A DNA stretch of 64,000 nucleotides from Diphasiastrum complanatum (lineage: Eukaryota; Streptophyta; Lycopodiopsida; Lycopodiales; Lycopodiaceae), in the NCBI GenBank assembly GCA_029204225.1, contig CM055100.1, positions 10,746,349-10,810,348 on the forward strand, written 5' to 3'. Below, one piece after another: positions 1 through 10,055 of the stretch. Under the pieces are notes generated by a model, which saw only the letters and a list, made by a program, of their open reading frames with translations, had not been told where the DNA came from and ran no database searches. Positions within the stretch are counted from its first letter, which is position 1. Every line of letters begins with the position of its first letter. Position numbers and translations under genes: made by a program.

Positions 1-15
1 CAAGAGCATCAAAGG

Positions 16-877
16 TGTTGAAAATTGTCACTTCTCACTTGACATTGGTTCATGTAAATATTGATCAAACATTAGAATATGTTGATGATATGATTTCACA
101 CGTGTGGAGCATGTTCCCATGTGTGAAAGGATGTACTTTTCATGTTTGTATATATCCAAATTGATTTTGTATCATTCTAGTTAGTGTGAACATGAAATGA
201 CTAGTTTTTAGTCAAGTTGACTAGTCACCTACAAATTAGCTTTTCCTTGCATGTGCATGAGTAAATGCTCCCACATGGCAAGTGGATGTTCACATGTGTG
301 TATAGAGTACTAGAAGATAAGAGTTGACCATTTTCCTTAGATCCTATTTTGTAGGGAATATTCCTATATTCTAGGAGACTAGCTTTTTGGATTTTAGTCA
401 TATTCTAGAAGGTCAACTATTGGATAAGGATCAAGGATGGATCAAATGGATAGATATGAGTGATGTGGCACTCTTCACACGTGTGAAGGCCTGCTGGACT
501 GTACCAGACTCATGGATGTACTTGATCCATAAAAGGATCATCATTTTGCTAAGAAAATTGATGAGACTTTTGCACTCTACACTTTTGTGAGATTTCTAGT
601 CATTTGTCTTGTGATTTTTATGCATGATTGCTATCTAGTATCATTGTACTTGTTGTTTCAGGTGCAGGCCGTACAGTGGACAGTACTCCACACGTGTGAA
701 GCCGCTCTCACTAAAAAATGATGTGTTGATCCATTGCTCTTGCTTAAATCCAAGTGTAGTGAATCTAGATCAAGATCTAATGTGTAGAACTTGATAGATT
801 CATTGATTAAGCAACCAATAACTCTCTATGATTGTAAAGTACAATCATTATTGTCCTAAAAACTGTAAAATTTATCA
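16..877 (+). repeat. 5' LTR of Copia-A
   Basis: Begins TGTTGAAAATTG and ends TTTATCA, the usual TG...CA termini, and is followed directly by a tRNA-Met primer-binding site. It holds three exact copies of the palindrome CACACGTGTG (97-106, 476-485, 689-698) plus degenerate relatives. These contain the G-box core CACGTG, a known target of plant bZIP and bHLH factors. A short ORF at 387 recurs in the 3' LTR and has no recognisable product. Confidence 0.96.
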
Positions 878-890
878 TGGTATCAGAGCT
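878..890 (+). other. Primer-binding site of Copia-A (tRNA-iMet type)
   Basis: TGGTATCAGAGCT immediately follows the 5' LTR. This is the standard copia primer-binding sequence, complementary to the 3' end of plant initiator tRNA-Met, where minus-strand DNA synthesis begins. Confidence 0.93.
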
Positions 891-1355
891 AAGTAAGAGA
901 GTGATCATTGAATCATAAATCTTGTAAAGATCATTGGCAAAATTTGTTTTTTGGCCAATACTAGTGAGGGCGAGTTCTTCTAGAGTGATAGCTTGTAATC
1001 ATTTGGATCAAAACGACTTGGAGGCTGTGTATGTACTTTTCACACGTGTGAAACCGTACAGCAACTTTCAATTCAAGTTACTTTGTGTTTTTTGGTCCCA
1101 AAATCACAATACTAGTTCATTTTTGGTGCTTTTTGAAGCATAGTATTGATCTAGATTCATTCTAACTAATGCCTATGACCAAATAGTGTTTTGGATCATT
1201 GAAGCATTTCTTTTTAGAGTCTAAGATCAGATCTAAGAGGCTGATTTGTTCAGATCCTTAGTTGAAGTGAAATCTCTAAGAAAAGTGTAAAGCAATTTTT
1301 TTTGTGAGAGTGAAAGCTAGAAATTTTTGGTAAGATCTTTGAGTATCATTCAAGC
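891..1355 (+). other. Leader of Copia-A with gag deleted
   Basis: About 465 bp between primer-binding site and pol ORF with no gag, zinc knuckle or protease active site. One further CACACGTGTG lies at 1041-1050. The related element C has gag, knuckle and protease here. The pol frame resumes at a point matching C about 30 residues after its protease motif, so the deletion breakpoint is near 1355-1365. An ORF at 934-1143 matches nothing I recognise. Confidence 0.7.
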
Positions 1356-4328
1356 TTGTGTGTTAGTGATCAAGCATGCAAGATAGATGGCATAGGATCT
1401 ATACCTCTTTGTTTAGGCACATCTAAAAGGATAGATCTAGATAATGTTTTGTATGTTCCTACCATTTCAAGAAACTTGCTTAGTGTAGGACAATTAATGG
1501 ACAATGGACTAGATGTACATTTCAAGAATGGAGTTTGTTCCATCTTGAAAAATGATAAGTGCATAGCTAGTGGCATTAAGCAAGGTAGACTTTTCAAGTT
1601 GGATGCTAATGTTGCAAGTGAAAGTGTGAACTTGGCTAGGGAGGAGCTAACTCAAGTGGAGCTTTGGCATAAGAGATTAGGCCATCCTAATCTTCAATCT
1701 ATGGAGTCAATGGCAAGCAAGGAACTAGCTCTCGGCCTACCAAGAGCTTTCAAGAAGTGTGGAAAAATGTGTGAGGCATGTGGCCTTGCAAAGTCACACA
1801 AATCTTCTTACAAGAAATCTTCATCAAGATCTCTCTCTCCCTTGGATCTCATACATTCTGATGTACATAGTTTTTCACATGCAAGTAATGGAGGTGCCTT
1901 GATGTATGTAACTTTTATAGATGATTGTACTAGATTCACATGGATTGAGTTACTATCAAAGAAAAATCTTGTTTATGAAGCTTTCATTAAGTTCAAGTCT
2001 CTAGTAGAGAAACAACTTAGTACTTCTATCAAAGCACTAAGATGTGATAATGGAGGAGAGTACACCTCCAATAAAATGAAAGACTTTTGTGAGATCAATG
2101 GTATTAAGTTACAATACACTTGTTCCTACACCCCTCAACAAAATGGGGTGGCCGAGAGGAAAAATAGGAGTCTATGTGAGTGTGCAAAGTCCTTGAGGCT
2201 TGATGCATCACTTCCCATCTCATTTTGGGGAGAAGCCATAACATGTGCTAATTATTTGTGTAATAGACTTCCTAGTAGTGCTATAGATGGGATCTCACCT
2301 TATCAAGCCTTGTTTGATAAGAAACCCAATGTAAAATATTTTAAGATCTTTGGATGTACTTGTTGTGTACACATTCCTTTGGAGACTAGAAGGAAAGAAG
2401 ATGCTACCTCCTTCAAAGGAATCTTTGTTGGCTATGGAGAAAATAGCAAGGGATATAGGATATATGATCCTACATCCAAGAAAGTAAAGATAAGCAAGGA
2501 TGTACTTTTTGATGAGTCACAATTTGCTAAGAGCTTGTCAAATGGATCTAACCCATTGTGCATTGAAGATCTTGACAAATCCGAGGAGGATCTTGACAAA
2601 CCCGAGGAGGATCATGACAAACCCGAGGATGGAGATTTGGATCCAAGTCAAAAGGGGCCAAGAAGATCATCAAGGAGCAAGGCCGAGCCCTCAAGGCTTA
2701 CCTATGTGGACAAGGGAAAGCAAAAGGAAGGCTCTACATCTTCTACCTCTTACTCTTTTTTAGCTACATTGATTGAAGAACCATCATCTTTTGAAGAAGC
2801 ATGTAAATCTAAAGTTTGGAGAGATGCAATGCAAGTAGAGTATGATGCATTAGAAGAAAATCATACTTGGAATCTTGTAAATCTTCCAAGAGGAAAGAAA
2901 CCACTTGCATGTAAGTGGATTTATAGAATTAAGTACAATCAAGATGGATCTATTAGTAAATACAAAGCTAGGCTTGTTGCTAAGGGATTTCTTCAAATAA
3001 AAGGATTGGATTATGAAGAAACATTTGCACCTGTAGCTAAGCTTGTAACTATTAGATTAATCATTTGCATTGCTACTTTGTTCAAATGGGATCTCTACCA
3101 AATGGATGTGACAAATGCCTTCTTGAATGGCTTCTTAGAAGAGGAAATCTACATGATGCAACCCGAGGGCTTCATCAAGATTGGTGAGGAGCAAAAGGTG
3201 TGCTACTTAAGGAAGAGCCTATATGGCTTGAAGCAAGCACCTAGAGCTTGGTACTCTAGGTTGCATGATTTTCTCTATTCCCTTGGCTTTGTACTAAGTG
3301 CTTATGAACCTTCTTTATATTTCAAATGTAATGAAGGAAAGATCATCATTTTGGTTCTTTATGTTGATGACATCATTATGACAGGAAATGATGATGATGG
3401 CATAGGCAAAGTAAAAGTTGACTTATCTAGTGAGTTCAAGATGGTAGATCTAGGCTTCCTAAAGTTTATACTTGGGATAGAAGTGTCTAGAAGTAGCAAT
3501 TGTACTTTCATAAGTCAATCTAAGTATGCTACTTCCATTCTTGAAAGATTTGGTATGAAAGATTGTAAGGGGATTGACACCCCTATGGAGCATGTTGTGA
3601 AAGCAACTAATGAAGGTGATGAAGCATCATTTGAGGACATCACTCTCTTTAGGAAGCTTATAGGCTCTCTAATCTATTTAACCATCACTAGACCTGACTT
3701 AAGTTTTTGTGTAAGCAAGTTGAGTCAAAGTATGCAAGCTCCTTTAATTCATCATTGGAAAAGTGCCAAGAGAGTACTTAGATATGTTTCTAGTACTAGA
3801 TTTTTTGGTATACTTTATGAAGGATCTAACTTGCACTTGAGAGCCTACTCGGATTCAGATTTTGCAGGTGACAAGATGGATAGGAAGTCCATTAGTGCAT
3901 TTGCAACATTTCTTTGTGGAGGAGTGATATCTTGGCTTTCCAAAAAGCAAGATACAATCTCACTATCTTCTTGTGAAGCCGAGTACAAGGCATTGACTTC
4001 AACAACCAAAGAGCTCTTATGGCTAAGAAGACTCTTGATGGAACTACATGTGCTAGAGGCCGAGGAGATCCCTTACATATTTTGTGACAATCAAGCTTCT
4101 CAACAAATTGCTTCAAATCCTATCTTCCATGCTAGAACAAAGCATATTGAGATAGCTCACCACTTTGTGAGGGAGAAGGTACAATCCAAGGAAGTGCAAC
4201 TACATCATGTACCATCATCCGAATGCATAGCTGATATCTTAACCAAACCATTGTCCAAAGATCCATTTTTTAAGTTAAGATATGCTCTTGGAATTGTAGA
4301 TAGATGTACACTAGATTTGCCAAGTTAG
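1356..4328 (+). CDS. Copia pol polyprotein (integrase, reverse transcriptase, RNase H), intact frame
   Basis: 990 residues without a stop. Order: end of the protease region, GAG-pre-integrase domain with WHKRLGHP and a CxxC (about residues 104-150), integrase core with HSDVHS, RCDNGGEYTS and NGVAERKNRS carrying the D, D and E residues (about 170-280), the copia reverse transcriptase with CKWIYRIK, MDVTNAFLNG and LYVDDI (about 510-750), then RNase H with SDSDFAGD, SSCEAEYKAL and the terminal HIEIAHHF and DILTKPL motifs. Typical copia polyproteins are about 1300-1400 residues; the missing portion is gag plus the N-terminal part of protease including the DSGAS triad. The annotated start is simply the first in-frame ATG. 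The true upstream start was lost with the deletion, so translation of this product is uncertain. Confidence 0.93.
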   Translation: MCVSDQACKIDGIGSIPLCLGTSKRIDLDNVLYVPTISRNLLSVGQLMDNGLDVHFKNGVCSILKNDKCIASGIKQGRLFKLDANVASESVNLAREELTQVELWHKRLGHPNLQSMESMASKELALGLPRAFKKCGKMCEACGLAKSHKSSYKKSSSRSLSPLDLIHSDVHSFSHASNGGALMYVTFIDDCTRFTWIELLSKKNLVYEAFIKFKSLVEKQLSTSIKALRCDNGGEYTSNKMKDFCEINGIKLQYTCSYTPQQNGVAERKNRSLCECAKSLRLDASLPISFWGEAITCANYLCNRLPSSAIDGISPYQALFDKKPNVKYFKIFGCTCCVHIPLETRRKEDATSFKGIFVGYGENSKGYRIYDPTSKKVKISKDVLFDESQFAKSLSNGSNPLCIEDLDKSEEDLDKPEEDHDKPEDGDLDPSQKGPRRSSRSKAEPSRLTYVDKGKQKEGSTSSTSYSFLATLIEEPSSFEEACKSKVWRDAMQVEYDALEENHTWNLVNLPRGKKPLACKWIYRIKYNQDGSISKYKARLVAKGFLQIKGLDYEETFAPVAKLVTIRLIICIATLFKWDLYQMDVTNAFLNGFLEEEIYMMQPEGFIKIGEEQKVCYLRKSLYGLKQAPRAWYSRLHDFLYSLGFVLSAYEPSLYFKCNEGKIIILVLYVDDIIMTGNDDDGIGKVKVDLSSEFKMVDLGFLKFILGIEVSRSSNCTFISQSKYATSILERFGMKDCKGIDTPMEHVVKATNEGDEASFEDITLFRKLIGSLIYLTITRPDLSFCVSKLSQSMQAPLIHHWKSAKRVLRYVSSTRFFGILYEGSNLHLRAYSDSDFAGDKMDRKSISAFATFLCGGVISWLSKKQDTISLSSCEAEYKALTSTTKELLWLRRLLMELHVLEAEEIPYIFCDNQASQQIASNPIFHARTKHIEIAHHFVREKVQSKEVQLHHVPSSECIADILTKPLSKDPFFKLRYALGIVDRCTLDLPS

Positions 4329-4330
4329 AA

Positions 4331-4341
4331 GTGAGGAGGAG
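4331..4341 (+). other. Polypurine tract of Copia-A
   Basis: GTGAGGAGGAG directly precedes the 3' LTR, three bases after the pol stop. Plus-strand priming site of the element. Confidence 0.85.
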
Positions 4342-5203
4342 TGTTGAAAATTGTCACTTCTCACTTGACATTGGTTCATGTAAATATTGATCAAACATTA
4401 GAATATGTTGATGATATGATTTCACACGTGTGGAGCATGTTCCCATGTGTGAAAGGATGTACTTTTCATGTTTGTATATATCCAAATTGATTTTGTATCA
4501 TTCTAGTTAGTGTGAACATGAAATGACTAGTTTTTAGTCAAGTTGACTAGTCACCTACAAATTAGCTTTTCCTTGCATGTGCATGAGTAAATGCTCCCAC
4601 ATGGCAAGTGGATGTTCACATGTGTGTATAGAGTACTAGAAGATAAGAGTTGACCATTTTCCTTAGATCCTATTTTGTAGGGAATATTCCTATATTCTAG
4701 GAGACTAGCTTTTTGGATTTTAGTCATATTCTAGAAGGTCAACTATTGGATAAGGATCAAGGATGGATCAAATGGATAGATATGAGTGATGTGGCACTCT
4801 TCACACGTGTGAAGGCCTGCTGGACTGTACCAGACTCATGGATGTACTTGATCCATAAAAGGATCATCATTTTGCTAAGAAAATTGATGAGACTTTTGCA
4901 CTCTACACTTTTGTGAGATTTCTAGTCATTTGTCTTGTGATTTTTATGCATGATTGCTATCTAGTATCATTGTACTTGTTGTTTCAGGTGCAGGCCGTAC
5001 AGTGGACAGTACTCCACACGTGTGAAGCCGCTCTCACTAAAAAATGATGTGTTGATCCATTGCTCTTGCTTAAATCCAAGTGTAGTGAATCTAGATCAAG
5101 ATCTAATGTGTAGAACTTGATAGATTCATTGATTAAACAACCAATAACTCTCTATGATTGTAAAGTACAATCATTATTGTCCTAAAAACTGTAAAATTTA
5201 TCA
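4342..5203 (+). repeat. 3' LTR of Copia-A
   Basis: Copy of 16-877 at a constant offset of 4326 with a single visible substitution. CACACGTGTG copies at 4423-4432, 4802-4811 and 5015-5024. Followed by the AAAGG target duplication. Confidence 0.96.
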
Positions 5204-5230
5204 AAAGGAAGGTTATTTGGCAAAGATGTT

Positions 5231-6082
5231 ATGGATCTGTTTTTGCAGCTTGTTGAGGACTCAAGTAAGGTCAAAGGAGCAGCAAGGAAGTTTTGTTCAA
5301 GTTTACTTTACTTGTTCTATCTCATGTTTGAGCTATTTCATGTGGATGTGTGCAAATTGTCAAGACATGGACAAATTAGCTACATTGTCTTGCGATATCT
5401 TATTGTTGGAGTTGTACTAGCATTCTTGGCTGGTTTTGCTAATGAAAATGAGACTAATGGAGGCTCATTATATCACTCATCCATGATCACGTTCTCAAGT
5501 GTTGAGCTACTTGGTGCCAATACTTGGAGATTGTCAATTTTTGGTGAATTCATGGTCATTTTCTTGTGTCAAGTAGACCTTGAAGATGGACTAGTGCAAC
5601 TGACTTGGTTTCTGGAGTCATGTGGTGCTGGATTTTCATCATTAATGTACTCATCTACTCGTGGATTTCCAAGGTTTGATGGTTTCTTGTGGCAAGATGG
5701 AGATGGAGGCTCATTCATGGAGTTTTATGGTGGAGACATATCAAGAAAGGACAAAGTTGGAGGACACAAGCAAGCAAATGGTCATCACTCACATTTATTG
5801 TTTGGTTGCTGTAATTTTCCAGAGAGTACAAAGTTTGAAACATGGAGGAATCATTTCATTCACATTCTATTTGGTTCTTCATGTTCTAGTTATATCTTGA
5901 TGTGCAAAATTGATGTAAGAAATAGTGAAGCATCCAATTTGGACACTATTCTCTATATCAATTATGAAAGATACTTTAGAACCTTAGAAAGAAGATCTAT
6001 ACTTAGTATGGAGATAATTCTAAAGTTGGATCAAAGTTCTATTGTCAAAACTATGCCAAAACTAGTTGAAGAAGGAGTGTGA
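5231..6082 (+). CDS. Unrecognised ORF inside element B1
   Basis: 283 residues with no domain I recognise. Several short hydrophobic stretches (LFYLMFELF and YLIVGVVLAFLAGF near residues 28-75) could be membrane segments. The C-terminal half is conserved in frame in B2 (motifs LWQDGD, SFMEFY, NGHHSHLLF, ETWRNHFIHILF, SEASNLDTIL, ending PKLVEEGV), with two copies differing mostly by substitutions plus a block of about 90 residues present only here. The stop lies five bases inside the LTR, which is normal for an element ORF. The ATG at 5231 is only the first in the window-visible frame; the real start may be upstream of Copia-A. It could be a captured host-gene fragment or an element-specific protein. 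Confidence 0.4.
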   Translation: MDLFLQLVEDSSKVKGAARKFCSSLLYLFYLMFELFHVDVCKLSRHGQISYIVLRYLIVGVVLAFLAGFANENETNGGSLYHSSMITFSSVELLGANTWRLSIFGEFMVIFLCQVDLEDGLVQLTWFLESCGAGFSSLMYSSTRGFPRFDGFLWQDGDGGSFMEFYGGDISRKDKVGGHKQANGHHSHLLFGCCNFPESTKFETWRNHFIHILFGSSCSSYILMCKIDVRNSEASNLDTILYINYERYFRTLERRSILSMEIILKLDQSSIVKTMPKLVEEGV

Positions 6083-6731
6083 GAGATTTCAACTAGTTTA
6101 GTCTAGTTTAGTCACATTTTGGTAAATTGTCAATAAGAGGCCAAAACTCATTTTAGACTTAGAGATAAACTTTTTAAAGTTATATTAGTTTAAAATACAA
6201 TCAATAAACACTTTTGGAAAGTGTGGGAAAGTTGGTAGTCGAGTTTGAGAGAGATTCAAATTTGAACTTTGGGTACATTGAATCTAGACCCAAAATTGGT
6301 AGGGTTAGCATTTTGGTGGGAAAGCCAAGTGGCCAAATAGGGTTTGGACCTGTTATAAAAGGATGTAACTCGTGGAGAGAGTCATCTTCTCTCTTCTCTC
6401 TCTCATTTCATCATTATATATGGTTCTCTTTGGGTTCTACTACTCATTGGTGCACTATCTTGGTGTTATCTTGCAATCTTGTGTGTAGAATGCTCATTTA
6501 TTGCTATTTTCGGTTCCACACGTGTGAAATACAGTAGGGTACTGTAATTGTACGGACATCAAACATATTTTATGTTTTGATTCATGTTTGATCAATATCT
6601 CTTAGAGTCTGCATCTCATTTTGTATGTAGATGCTGATTTTTCTACATTGGCAGGATTGTTGGTTTGCTCCTTATTGTAACCAAAGATTTGGGACATGGA
6701 TTGGATCTTGAATGATCTGAAATCCTTCACA
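6078..6731 (+). repeat. 3' LTR of element B1
   Basis: 654 bp from TGTGAGAG to CCTTCACA. The boundaries are fixed by solo copies with target duplications at 24295-24946 and 60842-61495. Contains a promoter-like CT-rich stretch near 6390-6410 and one CACACGTGTG at 6517-6526. Confidence 0.9.
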
Positions 6732-7070
6732 ATGGATAGATCTGAGTGATGTGGCACTCTTCACACATGTGAAGACCTGCTGGATTGTACCAGACTCGTC
6801 GATGTACTTGATCCATAAAAGGATCATCATTTTGCTATTGAGATTGATGAGACTTTTGCATTCTACGCTTTTGTGAGATTTCTAGTCAATAGAATTGTGA
6901 TTTTATTGAATGATTGCTATCAAAAACCTATGTACTTGTTGTTTCAGGTGCAGGCCGTACAGTGGATAGTACTCCACACGTCTGAGGCCGCTCTCACTTG
7001 TTTATGAATATTTGATCCATTGCTCTTGCTTAAATCTAAGTGTAGTGAATCTAGATCAAGATCTAAAGTC
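6732..7070 (+). repeat. Truncated LTR of family A
   Basis: Matches roughly positions 446-780 of the Copia-A LTR with scattered substitutions, including a mutated G-box (CACACGTCTG near 6975). It starts exactly where the B1 LTR ends, so B1 probably inserted into an older family-A LTR. Confidence 0.85.
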
Positions 7071-7260
7071 AACTCTATTTTAGTAATTTTGGGACAATCC
7101 CAAGTCTCATTCTTTTCTTTTATGAGATCCTATGCTCAAAATTAAGTTCAATCACACAAACTTGACAAAGACCTATGCTCGAACTTAAGTTTTAGCACAT
7201 GCTCATTTGTTCGAACTTAAGTTCGAACACACAACCATGTACTAGAGAGGATAGAGAGGG
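7071..7260 (+). repeat. Short repeats with a 22-bp perfect palindrome
   Basis: Three imperfect repeats around CTATGCTC followed by a TTAAGTT core lie at about 7128-7230. The last includes a perfect 22-bp palindrome at 7208-7229, half-site TGTTCGAACTT. No coding potential. The origin is unclear; it may be the remaining upstream part of element C's LTR or an unrelated insertion. Confidence 0.6.
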
Positions 7261-7982
7261 TCATATAGGTTGTACATACCATTTCATTTGAGATCTAGTG
7301 GCTAAAATGGCCAGAATCTAGTTTTCTAGCTATATGCCATGTGGCATCATTTTATTGGTAGGAAAAGCTATTTCACATGGATAGGAGTGATCTCACACGT
7401 GCCAAGGACTATGCACCTGTGTCAAAACATCAGTAGTAGGTGAGATCCAACTTGTAGTAGATACTTGTGCAAGTCCCTATAAATTAGGAAAATTGTCTGA
7501 AATCAAGAGAGGTGGCTATAAGTTAGGAAACTTGGTCCATGTGCCATATTGATGATTATTGGTGGATCCTTTGATGAGTAGGCACTCTCACACGTGCCAA
7601 ATCAGTTGAGTAAGCATCAGCTCTTGTGTATATATAATGGCTCATTTGGCCATAATTGACATGGAAGCTAAATCTTGGTTTTGGTGCATTTTTTGAGTAA
7701 TCTCTCCATTTGTCTTGCTATTTTATGCATTGATTGGGTTATTAGCTTAGTATACTTCATACTCGGCCTACTATCCGTACTCTGACAGGTTTTCACATAT
7801 GTGAAACCAGCAAGCTCAAGTTTTGGTCATAAATGATTGTTCTTGTTAGATTTCTTCATCTAGATTTGATCTAAATGCTATCTAATCTTGTGTAGATTGA
7901 TAGGTTGATCTAATCTGACATCCAATCACACTTGTGGATCTGATTCAAATCTATTCTTGGTCCATTTTGCTATAGATTGACA
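7261..7982 (+). repeat. 5' LTR of Copia-C, left end undefined
   Basis: Alignable with the 3' LTR from TCATATAGG to the end GATTGACA. Contains a TATATATAA-type box near 7631 and CACACGTG half palindromes at about 7394 and 7589. The first base given is where homology between the two LTRs starts, not a proven terminus. Confidence 0.85.
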
Positions 7983-7995
7983 TGGTATCAGAGCC
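7983..7995 (+). other. Primer-binding site of Copia-C
   Basis: TGGTATCAGAGCC immediately after the 5' LTR; the same initiator tRNA-Met type as Copia-A. A CACACGTGTG lies in the leader at 8147-8156. Confidence 0.92.
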
Positions 7996-8435
7996 AAGTA
8001 CAAGTGCATTTAAGACATTGATCTAAAACTATTCCCAAATTGGCAAGTTTTTGAAAACAAGCTAATATTGAGGTAGCGAGTTGGAATGGATAGCTAGAAC
8101 CAAAATATTTGTACCAAATCTTGCTGTGGGTTTTAGGTGTACCTTACACACGTGTGGGGCTGTACAGAACCTGTTTTGAACAGTATTTTTTATTTTGGTG
8201 CAATTTGAGCTTCATACACCCAATTTGAGTCAATTTAGTGCATTTTTCAAGCTTTCACTTGTATTGTTTCTATTCCACTGATTTGTTCTTGGTTTAGCTA
8301 AATCATATAGGTGGATCAAAGCTTGTTTACAGTACATTGAAGTTGATTCTATGTTTTTTTTAGTGTACCTTGAAGTTGAGAGAGATTGAGTGCTATAAAC
8401 CGAAGATTAAGGAGTGAATTTCATTTACACTAATA

Positions 8436-9530
8436 ATGGCATCAATGGGTGGCTTCTTACTTGAAGCTAGTGAAAGGCTTTCATCAACTAATCATGCCAT
8501 TTGGAAAATTTGAATGGAGTCATTATTTGTACTTCATGATTTGTATGACATTGTTCTTGGTGTGAAAGAAGAACCTCAAGTAGCTCAAGAATTCGTAAAG
8601 TACAAGAAGAGATTTAGGTTGTCATTACGTTGCTTGAAAATGAATGTAAGTAATGACTTGTTGAAAGAGATCTCATCTTGTAGCACATCCAAAGAGGCAT
8701 GGGATTCACTAAAATATATTTATGAATCCAAAAATACTTCAAGAATACTTATGATAAGATCTAGTTCAAGCATTTGCTATTCAAGATCAACTTCCTACTA
8801 TTGAAAAACTTCATAGTGTGCTATTTTTTGAGGATAGTAGGATGCTTCATATCAAGAATAGGATTGGTTCTCTTTCTTTGATTGATGGTGATGAGAAAGC
8901 TAACTTTTCTTTGAAAGGCAAGAAGAAGAAGGTTCCATCCAATAAGACCCAAGATGTGGAGGTCGAGAGCAAGGATGGAGCTTCAAGCTCAAAAGGCAAG
9001 AGTGAGAAGGACAAGAAGAAGCTTAAGTGTTTTTTCTATGGTAAGAAAGGACACTTTGCATCCGAGTGTTACAAGAAGAAGAATGCCCAAGAGAAGGACA
9101 ACCATGGCAACCTTGTGCTTGAGGAGGAGGATGAATGCAACTTATCTTTGTTGGCTTCCTTAACACAAACATCTAATCACAACACATGGTGGATTGATAG
9201 GGGGGCTAGTTCCCACATGACTCACCAAAATGACTACTTTTCTACCTTACTTTTTTACAATAACTCTAAGAAGTTTATCTTCACTGCAAGTGATCAAGAA
9301 TGTGAGATTGTAGGAATTGGATCCATTCCATTATGTCTTGGATCATCTAAGAAAGTAGATCTAGACAATGCTCTTTATGTACCTTCTATTACAAAGAACT
9401 TGTTAAGTGTTGGTCAACTTATGGATAGTGGATTAGATGTTCATTTCAAGCATGGAGCATGTTCCATCTTGAGAATGATAAATGTTTTGCTAATGGCTTT
9501 AAGCAAGGAAGGTTATTTAAGTTGGAGGCT
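8436..9530 (+). pseudogene. Copia-C gag, zinc knuckle and protease remnant
   Basis: Starts at ATG 8436 and resembles the gag at 56409. An in-frame TGA at 8511, probably a decayed Arg codon, breaks the N-terminus. Homology to the UBN2-type copia gag continues (LKMNVSNDLLKEI, KEAWDSLKYIYE) to about 8760, where an internal deletion removes the middle of gag and shifts the frame to the FAIQDQLPT region. The knuckle reads CFFYGKKGHFASEC, with its second Cys changed to Tyr. The protease motif reads DRGASSHM instead of DSGASSHM. A frameshift near 9470 separates it from the next part. Not functional. Confidence 0.88.
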
Positions 9531-10055
9531 AATGTGATGGTTGGAAGTGTTAACATGGCAAGGGAGGAGCTCTCTCAAGTGGAGCTATGGCACAAGAGGT
9601 TAGGCCATCCTAACTACAAAGCTATGGAGACCATGGTGAACAAAGAGCTAGCAATTGGACTTCCCAAAGCCATATCCAAGTGTGGCAAGCTTTGTGAAGC
9701 TTTTGGACTCTCCAAGTCTCATAAGCAACCTTTCAAGAGATCTTTGACAAGATCTAACTCTCCTCTTGATCTTATTCACTCGGATGTTCACTCTTATTCA
9801 CATGAATCTAATGGTGGAGCTCTTATGTATGTCACTTTTATTGATGATAAATCAAGATACTCTTGAATTTACCTCTTGTCTAAGAAAAGTGTTTTGTTTG
9901 AAACCTTTGTAAAGTTCAAAACTCTTGTAAAAAAGCAACTTAATGCTAGCTTGAAAGTGTTAAGATGTGATAATGGAGGGAAGTACATCTCCAATAGTAT
10001 GAAAGAGTTTTGTCAAACTAATGGCATTAGAAGAGAGTTTACTTGCACATACACC
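9459..10055 (+). pseudogene. Copia-C GAG-pre-integrase and truncated integrase
   Basis: Contains WHKRLGHPN, a degraded finger, HSDVHSYS and FIDDKSRYS, then a stop near 9864 and continuation in another frame to RCDNGGKYIS and the start of the following block. The sequence leaves integrase homology at about 10050, before the catalytic Glu. Reverse transcriptase and RNase H are absent. Confidence 0.85.

Larger units (their letters stand above)
16..5203 (+). mobile_element. Copia-A: complete young LTR retrotransposon lacking gag
   Basis: Ty1/copia LTR retrotransposon with both LTRs (16-877 and 4342-5203, each 862 bp), a primer-binding site, a pol ORF and a polypurine tract. The 5-bp target-site duplication AAAGG is visible at 11-15 and 5204-5208. 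The LTRs differ at one position that I could find (G at 811, A at 5137), so insertion is recent. It lies inside the internal region of element B1: the sequence before 16 continues at 5209 and matches the uninterrupted B2 copy on the minus strand near 34930-34960. The internal region is only about 3.46 kb because gag and the protease active site are deleted, so this is a deletion derivative that nevertheless inserted recently. Confidence 0.97.
5204..6731 (+). mobile_element. Element B1: non-autonomous LTR element, 3' portion
   Basis: Internal region plus 3' LTR of an element whose 5' end lies left of the window. Bases 1-15 also belong to it, on the other side of the Copia-A insertion. The internal part ends in a polypurine stretch (GAAGAAGGAG) and then the LTR starting TGTGAGAG. 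A second copy, B2, lies on the minus strand at 33507-35745, and four further LTR copies occur in the window. The visible internal region has no gag, protease, integrase or reverse transcriptase, so the element probably moved with proteins supplied in trans. Confidence 0.8.

Noticed and set aside
1370-1597. Minus-strand ORF inside Copia-A
   Set aside because: Shadow of the intact pol frame.
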